This document shows positions 54,155-62,551 of a stretch of 64,000 bases of DNA, piece by piece (the stretch's first letter is position 1; every line of letters begins with the position of its first letter). The translations under genes and the position numbers were made by a program. Under the pieces are notes generated by a model. That model did no database searches. It was not told the DNA's origin and worked only from the letters and a program-made list of their open reading frames with translations. The DNA comes from Eshraghiella sp964576255 (GTDB lineage Bacteria > Bacillota > Clostridia > Lachnospirales > Lachnospiraceae): contig CAZNUK010000001.1 in NCBI GenBank assembly GCA_964576255.1, positions 1 through 64,000 on the forward strand, given 5' to 3'.

Positions 54155-54886
54155 TTATGATGGAGTAGTAATAACAAGACTAATCTCTGTAGAATTTATT
54201 TCATCATACATATATGTCCACCAATTTGATTTCCCATTACAATATAAATATTTTCCGACAAAATTTATCGTCATTTTATAATTACTTCTATTAGTTTTTA
54301 GAACCCACATAGTACCTTGCTCACTCATCTCGTTAGCATACTGATTTTTTTGCCAATCCCATATCCATTTTGAATATTTGTAATCATAAGTATTTTTAAT
54401 CAATCCATCCTCGATACTACTATGATTTCGCAAACTTAAGGTATCTTTTTCATAATCGAATGTTTTAGATTGAGATGTACTATATTCAAGTTTATAACCA
54501 TCATCATTTCCATACGCAATAGGATAACTGCTCATAATCTTAGTCCCCGCTGGTACATCAGAACTTATCACAATTTCTTCTATATATCCTACTTTTTTAT
54601 CTTTTGAAAAGACACCTTGCACATTACACTGTACAATCACTTTGTCCATATAGTTTTTATCTGTTGTTAAATCTTTACACCGAGAAAATCCTATTTCTAC
54701 GGAACATATTCCAATAATATTCCCATCTTCTCTTACTGGAATATTAACAGCAGGATACCATGTAACAGCTTTCCAACTTTCCTCATCTGTAACAAGTTTT
54801 TCCGTTTGTTCATTCGCAAAAACTATAAAGTTGTTACCCATCACAAGTAACATAACAATTAGAAATAAAACATACAATTTTTTCAT
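54155..54886 (-). CDS. Secreted protein, paralog 2 of a tandem pair
   Basis: 243 residues, cleavable signal peptide (1-25, ending VFA). It shares with the next gene upstream the block REDGNIIGICSVEIGFSR, then YMDKVIVQCNVQG, VGYIEEIVISSDVPAG, and a C-terminal MWVLKTNRSNYKMTI with an aromatic ending. The overall identity is low, so the pair is old. Mature part is beta-rich without membrane helices. No known family recognised; a bicomponent toxin-like or bacteriocin-like role is possible. Confidence 0.75.
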   Translation of the reverse strand: MKKLYVLFLIVMLLVMGNNFIVFANEQTEKLVTDEESWKAVTWYPAVNIPVREDGNIIGICSVEIGFSRCKDLTTDKNYMDKVIVQCNVQGVFSKDKKVGYIEEIVISSDVPAGTKIMSSYPIAYGNDDGYKLEYSTSQSKTFDYEKDTLSLRNHSSIEDGLIKNTYDYKYSKWIWDWQKNQYANEMSEQGTMWVLKTNRSNYKMTINFVGKYLYCNGKSNWWTYMYDEINSTEISLVITTPS

Positions 54887-54894
54887 CTTTTTCC

Positions 54895-55671
54895 CTAATA
54901 TTGAGATCTATAACATAAACTAATACCATTTGTGTAATAAAGTCCATACGCGGTTGCCCAAAAGCCCGGCTCGTCATTCCATCTTTCAAATTTAGCCGTG
55001 ATATTGATGTACACCGGATATTTGCTCTGTTTTGTTTTTGTTACCCAATGTGCTCTTTGATTGCTCGAATCATATGAATATGCTACAGAACTAAATCGTG
55101 ACATAGGTTGTTGATAATCATAAAAAGCCTCGAACATAGGTATTGTTTTATCTGACTTGTTGCGAACAACTAATTCGTTTCTTTCAAAAGAAACTGATGC
55201 TGAAACACCTGCACTATAATCCGTACTTACATCCGCTCCAATGGCATAAGATTCTCCGCTCGTTGTTGTTGCAGGCGAAAAAGCCATTAAAGTATCTGAT
55301 TTAGATAAATTAGATTTCACTGTTAGCGACTCTGAATATCCAACATATAATTGTTTTGCTTTCTTTCCTTTCATAGTGCATAAAACGAACACGTGATCCA
55401 TATACTTTCCATCTGAACTTTTGCTTTTGGCACGTGTCATACCTATACTTATTGAGCATATACCAATAATATTTCCATCTGCTCTAACTGCAATATACCC
55501 AAGATCACGCCATTTAACATCATTATACAAATCTAAATCCACATTAAATCCATATACAGACGATTCTACATCTGTCTGTGCTTTAGCTACATCTGAAACC
55601 ATAAAACATAAAGACAATATCGTCACTACTATTATCACTATTTTTTTATTCGCTTTTATTTTTCCTTTCAT
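54895..55671 (-). CDS. Secreted protein, paralog 1 of a tandem pair
   Basis: 258 residues, signal peptide (about 1-31, ending AKA). Aligned blocks with paralog 2: RADGNIIGICSISIGMTR, YMDHVFVLCTMKG, VGYSESLTVKSNLSK, HWVTKTKQSKYPVYI and WATAYGLYYTNGISL. A Ser/Gly-rich stretch (SAGVSASVSFERNELVV) recalls beta-hairpins of secreted beta-rich proteins. Starts 8 bp upstream of paralog 2 and has the operon promoter. Confidence 0.75.
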   Translation of the reverse strand: MKGKIKANKKIVIIVVTILSLCFMVSDVAKAQTDVESSVYGFNVDLDLYNDVKWRDLGYIAVRADGNIIGICSISIGMTRAKSKSSDGKYMDHVFVLCTMKGKKAKQLYVGYSESLTVKSNLSKSDTLMAFSPATTTSGESYAIGADVSTDYSAGVSASVSFERNELVVRNKSDKTIPMFEAFYDYQQPMSRFSSVAYSYDSSNQRAHWVTKTKQSKYPVYINITAKFERWNDEPGFWATAYGLYYTNGISLCYRSQY

Positions 55672-55703
55672 TATTTAAGTATGGTGTTTTGTACATCAGT
55701 AGC

Positions 55704-55732
55704 ATAATATCATACAAGAACGAGCCTGCCAA
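55704..55732 (-). promoter_or_regulatory. Promoter of the secreted-pair operon
   Basis: Minus-strand TTGGCA, 17-bp spacer, TATTAT. Upstream lie two inverted repeats, AACTT-ACC-AAGTT and TAATACA-N8-TGTATTA (55771-55792), candidate regulator sites. No GCGCGAACGG element is present, so control differs from the LytTR island. Confidence 0.6.
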
Positions 55733-55844
55733 TATCAAAAAAGATAACTTGGTAAGTTGTACTTGCATATTAATACATTCACTATTGTATTAAACTCAAA
55801 TTGATATCGTAATATTTTACTCACATCACACTTTTTTCAATTCA

Positions 55845-55952
55845 TCAAAATCTATAACCTTTCCCGCTATTATATCTTATATTCCTTTTTATAAAATTGT
55901 CTAGTTCATCTCCGACCATATCCTCTTGTTTTAAATCATATATTATTCTCAT
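55845..55952 (-). pseudogene. Small ORF fragment of unknown origin
   Basis: 35 codons from an ATG after AGGTAAAAAAT; rich in charged residues (MRIIYDLKQEDMVGDELDNF). Removing one base near GGGAAAGG would extend the frame to IDFDELKKV, so it may be a decayed gene end. Together with the promoter this is all I see in the 312-bp gap. Confidence 0.25.
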
Positions 55953-55983
55953 ATTTTTTACCTACTTAAGTCTAAAACTACTT

Positions 55984-56571
55984 CTACTCCTCTTCCAACG
56001 TCTTCCCCACATTCGGCTTAATGAAATTCTCGTCCGCATATTCCCACAACACCTGTGAGCCCTCTGCGGTCTTAGCATTTCTTCCATATACCTGAGATGC
56101 CTTCACTCCATGCTCCTCCCATGAGCGACCACCGGAGGCGTGATTAAGCATAAGTGGCTGAATTCTATCCATTGAAGCTGCAAATTTGGCCTCAGCAGTT
56201 TCGCCCTCTTCAAACTCCTCCCAAAGACCTCTGAATCGGTCTCGTTGGTCATCAGGAAGCATTGAAAAAAGTTTGTCCGCAGCCTTCAATTCTCGCTCTT
56301 TTTTGTCGGAGTTACCTTTTGTGTCATATGCATAGGTATCCCCCGCATAGATTTCCACTAAATCATGAATAAGAATCATAGATATGGTATGCAACACATC
56401 TATATCTGTGTTGGAGTATTCTGACATAAGAAGCGCCATTACCGCCATATGCCAGGAATGTTCTGCGTCATTTTCCTTACGCATTCCATCTGACAAGTAG
56501 GTCTGACGCCCTATGTTTTTTTCCTTATCTATTTCCAGTAAAAATTCAAATTGCTTTTTTAATCGTTCCAT
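55984..56571 (-). CDS. HD-domain phosphohydrolase (YfbR/HDDC2-like)
   Basis: 195 residues. HD motifs: AEHSWHMAVMALL with the first His, IHDLVEIYAGD with the HD pair, and a later D in ASMDRIQPLML. This group includes 5'-deoxynucleotidases. The N terminus LLEIDKEKNIGRQTYLSDG is typical. It starts 15 bp after the Rpn-like gene. Confidence 0.92.
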   Translation of the reverse strand: MERLKKQFEFLLEIDKEKNIGRQTYLSDGMRKENDAEHSWHMAVMALLMSEYSNTDIDVLHTISMILIHDLVEIYAGDTYAYDTKGNSDKKERELKAADKLFSMLPDDQRDRFRGLWEEFEEGETAEAKFAASMDRIQPLMLNHASGGRSWEEHGVKASQVYGRNAKTAEGSQVLWEYADENFIKPNVGKTLEEE

Positions 56572-56586
56572 GCAATAAGTCCACCA

Positions 56587-57704
56587 TTATTTATTGATAC
56601 GAGCTTGTAGCTCTGCAATTAATTTTTTTGCAGCAATAAGTTCCGCCTCTTTCTCTGCTAAGGCTTCGTCTTTCTCTGCTAAGGCTTCGTCTTTCTCTGC
56701 TAAGGCTTCGTCTTTCTCTGCTANNNNNNNNNNNNNNNNNNNNNNNNNNNNNNNNNNNNNNNNNNNNNNNNNNNNNNNNNNNNNNNNNNNNNNNNNNNNN
56801 NNNNNNNNNNNNNNNNNNNNNNNGCTAAGGCTTCGTCTTTCTCTGCTAAGGCTTCGTCTTTCTCTGCTAAGGCTTCGTTCTTCTCCGCTAATTCTTCGTT
56901 CTTCTCTGCCAAGGCCTCATCCATTTCTGCCAGCGCTTTTTCTTTCTCAACCAACGCCTCTTCCATTCTCTTCGTTCTATTATCCACGAACTTCTGATAA
57001 GCAATACTTTCTTCTCTAACACGACAAATGTCCTGCATAGTCTCATCGCTATTGTATTCATACACTTTATTAACTACATTTTCCATCGCTTTGTTATTAG
57101 CTGCATACATTTTCAATTCCTCCCATGTGGTGGCTTTGAACAACCGCGCCCATCGGTCAATACCATAATAAATATCTTCCTCTGTAGCAAGTTCCGTATG
57201 ATTTAATTCTACCACCTTGAGTACAAATTTACTACTATAAATGTTGTGATTTTTTATATTCTGGAGCATATATGTAGCACAAAATTCAGGAAAATCTTTA
57301 AAGAGTGTAAAATCGATAAAACCAATATGAATAGCTTTCTTAACATCAATATAATCTGAGCCTTTATTAATATTATCAAAATTTCGACACAAATAACTTA
57401 ATGAACGCTCCGGCCAATTCCCCAGATTCATCACTTGCATCTCAATATTTACAATGGTGTCATCGTTAAATGTAATTTTCAGGTCAAGAATATAATTCTT
57501 GTTCTCAATGTTTTTTCCAAGTTCAATAGGATTACACACTACGATCTTCTTAATTTCATCCTCTTTTAGATGTAAAACTGCACATAGAAGTCCTCTAAGC
57601 GCGTCCTCGCTTTCCTGAAAAACCGCCCTAAACATATAATCGTTTAGAAGACCATACTGAATTGGTCCCGTGGCACTTTCTAATTTTTTTAGTTTTTTCT
57701 TCAT
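56587..57704 (-). CDS. Rpn-family PD-(D/E)XK nuclease-like protein with 21-bp coiled-coil repeat
   Basis: Rpn/transposase_31-like: GLLNDYMFRAVFQ, then YILDLKITFNDDTIVNIEMQ (the D...E-x-Q nuclease core) and RSLSYLCRNFDN. The family promotes RecA-independent recombination in E. coli and is linked with phage defence. After residue 240 a coiled coil of heptads LAEKDEA/LAEKNEA follows, coded by identical 21-bp units, and is broken by 100 N. Beyond the gap the reading frame resumes (DEALAEKEAELIAAKKLIAE) to a stop at 56587. The two sides differ in phase by one base at the given gap length, so the true number of bases is not 100. Start after AGAGGAGG. Confidence 0.85.
56643..56905. repeat. 21-bp tandem repeat array (interrupted by the assembly gap)
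   Basis: Units of type GCTAAGGCTTCGTCTTTCTC, one base short of the full unit here, repeated at least three times on each side of the N run and slightly diverged at the edges. Confidence 0.9.
56724..56823. other. Assembly gap of 100 N
   Basis: Exactly 100 N, the usual placeholder for unknown length, placed inside the 21-bp tandem array where short reads cannot be resolved. Confidence 0.98.
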
Positions 57705-57853
57705 AGGCAACTGCCTCCTCTTAAAATTATTTTTCATAAAGCGATAGATTCTGGCGAACTGCCTTGAAATCAGAAATAGAATCTATGAAACTTTGTGATG
57801 ATACAATCATACTTCTAACATAAACGCAAGTCAAGCATTTTTCCACAACCAAA

Positions 57854-57882
57854 TTGCAATCCTCCACTCCTTATGATACTAT
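57854..57882 (+). promoter_or_regulatory. Promoter of the DUF6056-like gene
   Basis: TTGCAA, 17-bp spacer, TACTAT, about 27 bp before the chosen start codon. Confidence 0.6.
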
Positions 57883-57908
57883 TAAAAAAAATCCTTAAGG
57901 AGCCTTTT

Positions 57909-59408
57909 ATGAAGAAAAAAACTCTTATATATATACTATTAGCTGTTTTTATTTTGTCCCTAATTCCACTGTATGTCATTGGAAATTATGCACATCCAAG
58001 CGTGGACGATTACTATTATGGAGTGGAGACTTCCAAGGTGTGGGAAGAAACAGGTTCTCTCTCTCAAGTAATTAAGACATCCTACGATATGATGCTTCAA
58101 ACCTACGAGGACTGGCAGGGAAATTTTTCTGCGATTTTTCTAATGCGCCTGCAGCCTGGAATATTTGGCGATGAATTTTATGTTATTGCTCCAATAATTT
58201 TGATTACTACTTTTGTGGTATCAATGCTGGCATTTTTCTATTATGGATTACGCAAATGGTTTGGCGCAGGTAAAGTGGCAAGCATTGGAATCTCCCTATG
58301 TGTAACTTTTTGTGCACTGCATTTTACTCATGTGCCGGCAGACTCTTTTTATTGGTATAACGGAGCTATTTACTACACCTTTTTCTATTCATTGATGTTA
58401 TTGCTGTTTTTAATAGTAACCGTGTTATTAAAAAGTAATTCTATGCCCGCCAAGATTGTTGCCTTTGTAATTGGACTACCGTTAGCTTTTGTTATTGGTG
58501 GTGGTAATTATGCAACTGCACTGGTTACCGCAGTGCTTTTGCTGGTAATAATTGTATGGCACATTATTCAGAAGGAGCGACGTGTGATTCCGGTTGCTCT
58601 TGTAACCCTTGCAATGCTTATTGGTTTTGCAATTAGCATGCTTGCACCGGGGAATGCCATCAGACAAGAAAGCGTGGGTGCAGGGCCGGGAGTAATAAAA
58701 GCACTTTTGTACTCCTTTGCCTACGGCGGATATAACATCGCAAGCTCCACTACTTTTCCAGTGGCTGTGCTATGGATAGTTTTATTACCGGTATTTTACC
58801 GAATTGCTGCGAGCTCTAAAATGCAGTTTCGTTATCCACTTTTAATGCTTATTTTTACTTTTGGAATTTTCTGTTGTCAGGGGACTCCGGTATTCTATGC
58901 TCAGGGACTTAGAATGCCTTACAGAATGATGAACATTATTTATTTTAGCTATTATATTTTTATGACATGGAATCTCATATATCTTATGGGATGGATTCAT
59001 CGAAAATGGGGGGATACACCTCTATTGAAAAAGATTGCAGCGGTATATGATAATACAGCTTTCCTTAAAAAAACAGTTGCTACTATGGCACTCGTATTTG
59101 GAATCGGCTGCATTGGGTTATGTACTGTTATCGAATCCGAAGAAGGCGATGCGAATTTTTCTGGCCTTCCTGCAGGTGCAAGTGCAGTGTATTCTCTTGT
59201 AAACGGGGATGCCGCTACCTATGACAAGGAGCTGACGGACAGAGCAGAATATCTTGCCAATTCCACCGAAACTAGTATTTCCTTACCGGCATTAAGTGCT
59301 ACACCGGAGGTAATTTTTCACTCTGATATAACCTCAGACCCTTATCATTGGAAAAATCTGCATCTCTGTCTGTTTTATAACAAAGAATTTATATGGATAA
59401 TTCCATGA
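57909..59408 (+). CDS. Polytopic membrane protein, DUF6056/GT-C glycosyltransferase-like
   Basis: 499 residues with about ten hydrophobic segments. The first external loop contains HPSVDDYYYG with two acidic residues, the usual place of the catalytic Asp in GT-C glycosyltransferases, followed by DWQGNFSAIFLMRL. This matches what I know of DUF6056 proteins. Likely acts on a lipid-linked sugar at the outer membrane face; substrate unknown. Start at MKKKTLIYILL behind AAGGAG; 12 upstream codons lack a site. Confidence 0.78.
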   Translation: MKKKTLIYILLAVFILSLIPLYVIGNYAHPSVDDYYYGVETSKVWEETGSLSQVIKTSYDMMLQTYEDWQGNFSAIFLMRLQPGIFGDEFYVIAPIILITTFVVSMLAFFYYGLRKWFGAGKVASIGISLCVTFCALHFTHVPADSFYWYNGAIYYTFFYSLMLLLFLIVTVLLKSNSMPAKIVAFVIGLPLAFVIGGGNYATALVTAVLLLVIIVWHIIQKERRVIPVALVTLAMLIGFAISMLAPGNAIRQESVGAGPGVIKALLYSFAYGGYNIASSTTFPVAVLWIVLLPVFYRIAASSKMQFRYPLLMLIFTFGIFCCQGTPVFYAQGLRMPYRMMNIIYFSYYIFMTWNLIYLMGWIHRKWGDTPLLKKIAAVYDNTAFLKKTVATMALVFGIGCIGLCTVIESEEGDANFSGLPAGASAVYSLVNGDAATYDKELTDRAEYLANSTETSISLPALSATPEVIFHSDITSDPYHWKNLHLCLFYNKEFIWIIP

Positions 59409-59470
59409 TATATTATACGCACAATACCACCTATGCTTTAATTAAGCGGTATGGACCTATTTGAAGCCAA

Positions 59471-59511
59471 AATTGCTATAGAGACCACAAAAAGTCTCTA
59501 TTGCAATTTTT
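59471..59511 (+). terminator. Terminator of the DUF6056-like gene
   Basis: AATTGC-AGAGAC pairs with GTCTCT-GCAATT, then TTTTC on the plus strand, about 60 bp after the stop. Confidence 0.7.
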
Positions 59512-59666
59512 CTCATCTCTAGGTCCAACTTTAAAAACAAAAAGTCTCTATTGCATCGTCCTATAGTTATGGAGACTTTCTTCAGTCTCTACAGCAAAAA
59601 ATTATACAAATCGGTCCAACGAGTTTTCGTACTATATCTTTTAACCATATACCGCACCACAACGTA

Positions 59667-59700
59667 AAGACACCACACATTGCGCACTGTGTGGTGTCTT
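59667..59700. terminator. Strong hairpin between convergent genes, probably for deoC
   Basis: Perfect 13-bp stem AAGACACCACACA/TGTGTGGTGTCTT. T-runs are short on both sides (CTTTG plus, TTTACG minus). Confidence 0.5.
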
Positions 59701-59752
59701 CTTTGAAAGGAGGGTGAAAAATAAATTTTCACATATATGAGTAAATCAAAAA

Positions 59753-60415
59753 TTATTTCATTTTCTTAAAAAGACCGACTAACTTGCTGGTTCCAAGTCT
59801 TGATGCTCCAAGGGTCATAAACAAATCTGCATCCTGTAATGAAGAAATTCCGCCGGACGCCTTAACCTTAACCTTCTTACCTACATTACCCTTAAGGATG
59901 GCAACATCCTGTGGTGTAGCTCCGGTCTTACCAAATCCGGTAGAGGTCTTAATATATTCTGCTCCCGACTGTGTGACAATCTTACACATCTGAATCTTCT
60001 CTTCATCAGTTAATTCACAAGTTTCAATAATCACCTTAAGAATTCTTCCGCGACATACTTCTCTTACAGCCTTAATCTCCGCAAGAATGTCGTCATATCT
60101 CTTATCCTTAACCCAGCCAAGATTAATAACCATATCAATCTCCTGTGCGCCATCCATAACAGCTTCTTCTGTCTCAACAACCTTGGCTCTGGTCGAACTA
60201 TACCCATTAGGAAAACCAACAACTGTACAGATCTTAAGCTTGGTCTCTTTCTCTCTTAAATAATCTGCCACCTGTCTGACAAATGACGGTGGAATACACA
60301 CTGCCGCACATCCGTTATCCATACCTTCGTCACACAGATTCTTAATGTCGCTCCATGTAGCAGCTGGCTTAAGTAATGTGTGGTCACACTTTGCAAGTAA
60401 ATCCTTAAAATCCAT
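59753..60415 (-). CDS. deoC: Deoxyribose-phosphate aldolase
   Basis: 220 residues. Class I aldolase splitting deoxyribose 5-phosphate into acetaldehyde and glyceraldehyde 3-phosphate in nucleoside catabolism. Seen: KCDHTLLKPAATW at the N terminus, KVIIETCEL and the Schiff-base lysine in YIKTSTGFG, then VKASGGISS. The start was set at MDFKDLLAK after GGGAGA rather than the GTG eight codons upstream. Confidence 0.95.
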   Translation of the reverse strand: MDFKDLLAKCDHTLLKPAATWSDIKNLCDEGMDNGCAAVCIPPSFVRQVADYLREKETKLKICTVVGFPNGYSSTRAKVVETEEAVMDGAQEIDMVINLGWVKDKRYDDILAEIKAVREVCRGRILKVIIETCELTDEEKIQMCKIVTQSGAEYIKTSTGFGKTGATPQDVAILKGNVGKKVKVKASGGISSLQDADLFMTLGASRLGTSKLVGLFKKMK

Positions 60416-60530
60416 AAATATCTTCTCCCGATCTATCACTTTAGTGAATAAAGAACAGAAACGCCGAAACGCCTCTGTTCGCTTAATAGTATTATAAGTT
60501 TATTTGCGCTTAAAGTCAATGGAGATTTCC

Positions 60531-62264
60531 TTAAAACAAAGTATTTCGCAAATGCTCCACTGCATCCTTAACACTCTGTATCTCTTCAACGGACATCTGC
60601 TCCGGCTTAGCCTTCTTAATCAGCTTATTAACCACCGCTATGCTATCCTTAATTCGTGCCTTCTGGTTCTTATCCATAATCTTCTTGTCCTGCTTAAGCT
60701 TATTATTCGCCTCATCTATTGTAAGCCTTGCATCATTAATGGTTTCAAAGGCATCCATTCTGGTTGAATCACTCGCTTCATATTCCGCAGCATCCCTCAT
60801 GGCACGCTCTATCTCAGCCTCCGACAAATTAGAACTGGTGGTAATAGTTATTCCCTGCTCCCTACCGGTATCCAAATCTCTGGCGGATACATTAACAATA
60901 CCATTAGCATCTATATCAAATGTTACCTCTATCTGTGGTACACCTGCCGGAGCTTTCCTAATTCCATTAAGTCGGAAGGTTCCTATGAGCTTATTATCCC
61001 TCGCAAACTGACGCTCGCCCTGTAACACCTTAATCTCAACAGAACTCTGATAATTCATAGCAGTTGAAAACACCTGACTCTTCTTGCAAGGAATTGTGGA
61101 ATTTCGACCAATAAGTCTGGTGGCAACTCCTCCCACCGTCTCAATTGACAATGTAAGTGGCGTTACATCCAGAAGAAGTATCTCTGCTGCTGATGCATCT
61201 CCTGCAAGCTTACCACCCTGTATGGAAGCACCAAGTGCTACGCATTCATCCGGATTCATACCCTTACTTGGCTCCAGGCCTGTTAACTGACGCACCTTAG
61301 CCTGTACCGCTGGAATTCTGGTAGAACCGCCAACCAGAATTACCTTATTGAGTTCAGAGCTGGTGATGCCAGCATCTGAAAGTGCATTGCGAACAGGGGT
61401 TGCCGTTCTCTCAACCAAATCAGAAGTTAGCTCATCAAATTTGGCTCTGCTAATGGATATTTCCAAATGCTTCGGACCTGCCTTCGTATTAGTAATAAAA
61501 GGAAGATTAACCGTAGTGGTAGTAGCTGTAGACAATTCCTTCTTAGCCTTCTCAGCCTCTTCCTTAATTCTCTGAAGTGCCATTTTATCCTTAGAAAGGT
61601 CTATTCCTTCTATCCTCTTAAATTCACGAAGAAGATAATTGGCAACTCTTTCATCGAAATCATCTCCGCCCAGATGATTATCTCCTGAGGTGGCGAGAAC
61701 CTCAATTACCTTATCACCTATTTCTATAACAGATACGTCAAAAGTACCACCGCCCAAATCATACACAAGAATCTTCTGCTGGTCGCCGTTGTCAAGTCCA
61801 TAGGCAAGAGCTGCCGCCGTAGGTTCATTAATAATTCTCTCCACCTTAAGCCCTGCAATCTTACCCGCATCCTTGGTAGCCTGTCTCTGGGCGTCACTAA
61901 AATAAGCTGGAACTGTAATTACCGCTTCTGTTACACGTTCTCCCAAATAATTCTCCGCATCCTTCTTAAGCTTCATAAGAATAAAAGCAGAAATCTCCTG
62001 AGGTGTATATTTCTTACGGTCTATTGTTACTTTGTAATTAGTTCCCATCTGCCGCTTAATAGATGAAATCGTTCTGTCTGAATTGGTCACCGCCTGTCTC
62101 TTGGCCGGGTCTCCCACCAGACGCTCACCCTTCTTGGAAAAAGCTACTACCGATGGCGTGGTTCTTGTTCCCTCCGCATTGGCAATTACTGTGGGCTGAC
62201 CTCCTTCTATAACAGCAACGCAGCTGTTGGTTGTTCCCAAGTCTATACCGATAATTTTACTCAT
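60531..62264 (-). CDS. DnaK/Hsp70 paralog with a shortened C terminus
   Basis: 577 residues, against about 610-620 for housekeeping DnaK. ATPase domain: GIDLGTTNSCVAV, VPAYFSDAQRQATKDAG, VYDLGGGTFDVSV and VGGSTRIPAVQ. The substrate-binding domain is present (LLLDVTPLTLSIET, GTFRLNGI) but the helical lid is short and the usual Gly/acid-rich tail is missing. No grpE, dnaJ or hrcA nearby and no CIRCE element seen upstream, so it is probably a second, specialised Hsp70. Confidence 0.9.
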   Translation of the reverse strand: MSKIIGIDLGTTNSCVAVIEGGQPTVIANAEGTRTTPSVVAFSKKGERLVGDPAKRQAVTNSDRTISSIKRQMGTNYKVTIDRKKYTPQEISAFILMKLKKDAENYLGERVTEAVITVPAYFSDAQRQATKDAGKIAGLKVERIINEPTAAALAYGLDNGDQQKILVYDLGGGTFDVSVIEIGDKVIEVLATSGDNHLGGDDFDERVANYLLREFKRIEGIDLSKDKMALQRIKEEAEKAKKELSTATTTTVNLPFITNTKAGPKHLEISISRAKFDELTSDLVERTATPVRNALSDAGITSSELNKVILVGGSTRIPAVQAKVRQLTGLEPSKGMNPDECVALGASIQGGKLAGDASAAEILLLDVTPLTLSIETVGGVATRLIGRNSTIPCKKSQVFSTAMNYQSSVEIKVLQGERQFARDNKLIGTFRLNGIRKAPAGVPQIEVTFDIDANGIVNVSARDLDTGREQGITITTSSNLSEAEIERAMRDAAEYEASDSTRMDAFETINDARLTIDEANNKLKQDKKIMDKNQKARIKDSIAVVNKLIKKAKPEQMSVEEIQSVKDAVEHLRNTLF

Positions 62265-62488
62265 ATAACTTACTCCTGATTTTATAGATATATATATTTT
62301 ACCACTTAAAAATAAAATATTTATTTTCTATTTATTATTTTTTTATTAAATTTTATCTGGAACATAATAATTGCCAGGAGCATAAGCTCCATATTGCCGA
62401 AAAAAATACTAAAATAATAATTCCATAAAAACATATTTTTTTCATACTTACAAATTTACACTCGGATTTTGTGACTGTCAACTTCCTA
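62265..62488. other. AT-rich divergent region between the DnaK paralog and DAHP synthase
   Basis: No gene. A small GGAGC/GCTCC stem lies near 62385; TAAAAT at about 62298 on the minus strand may be a -10 box for the DnaK paralog but lacks a clear -35. Confidence 0.35.
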
Positions 62489-62517
62489 TTGCTTTTAACA
62501 CTTTATACTGTTAAAAT
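62489..62517 (+). promoter_or_regulatory. Promoter and palindromic operator of the DAHP synthase gene
   Basis: TTGCTT, 17-bp spacer, TAAAAT. A perfect inverted repeat TTTTAACA-N8-TGTTAAAA (62493-62516) covers the whole spacer and both boxes, a layout expected for a repressor site. Confidence 0.6.
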
Positions 62518-62551
62518 GTAAGAAGTTATTTTTATAAGGTGGTGTACATAA

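Larger units (their letters stand above)
59409..59752. other. Gap with repeated GAGACT/AGTCTC hairpins
   Basis: No gene seen. AAAAAGTCTCTATTGCA occurs twice (59489-59505, 59539-59555), and two related hairpins (TAGAGAC/GTCTCTA and GGAGACT/AGTCTCT) lie in the first half. The second half holds the stem listed at 59667-59700. Confidence 0.55.

Noticed and set aside
56643..56905. CRISPR array
   Set aside because: The 21-bp units are contiguous without spacers and code for a coiled coil in frame.
62265..62551. CIRCE element upstream of the DnaK paralog
   Set aside because: No TTAGCACTC-N9-GAGTGCTAA-like repeat is present.
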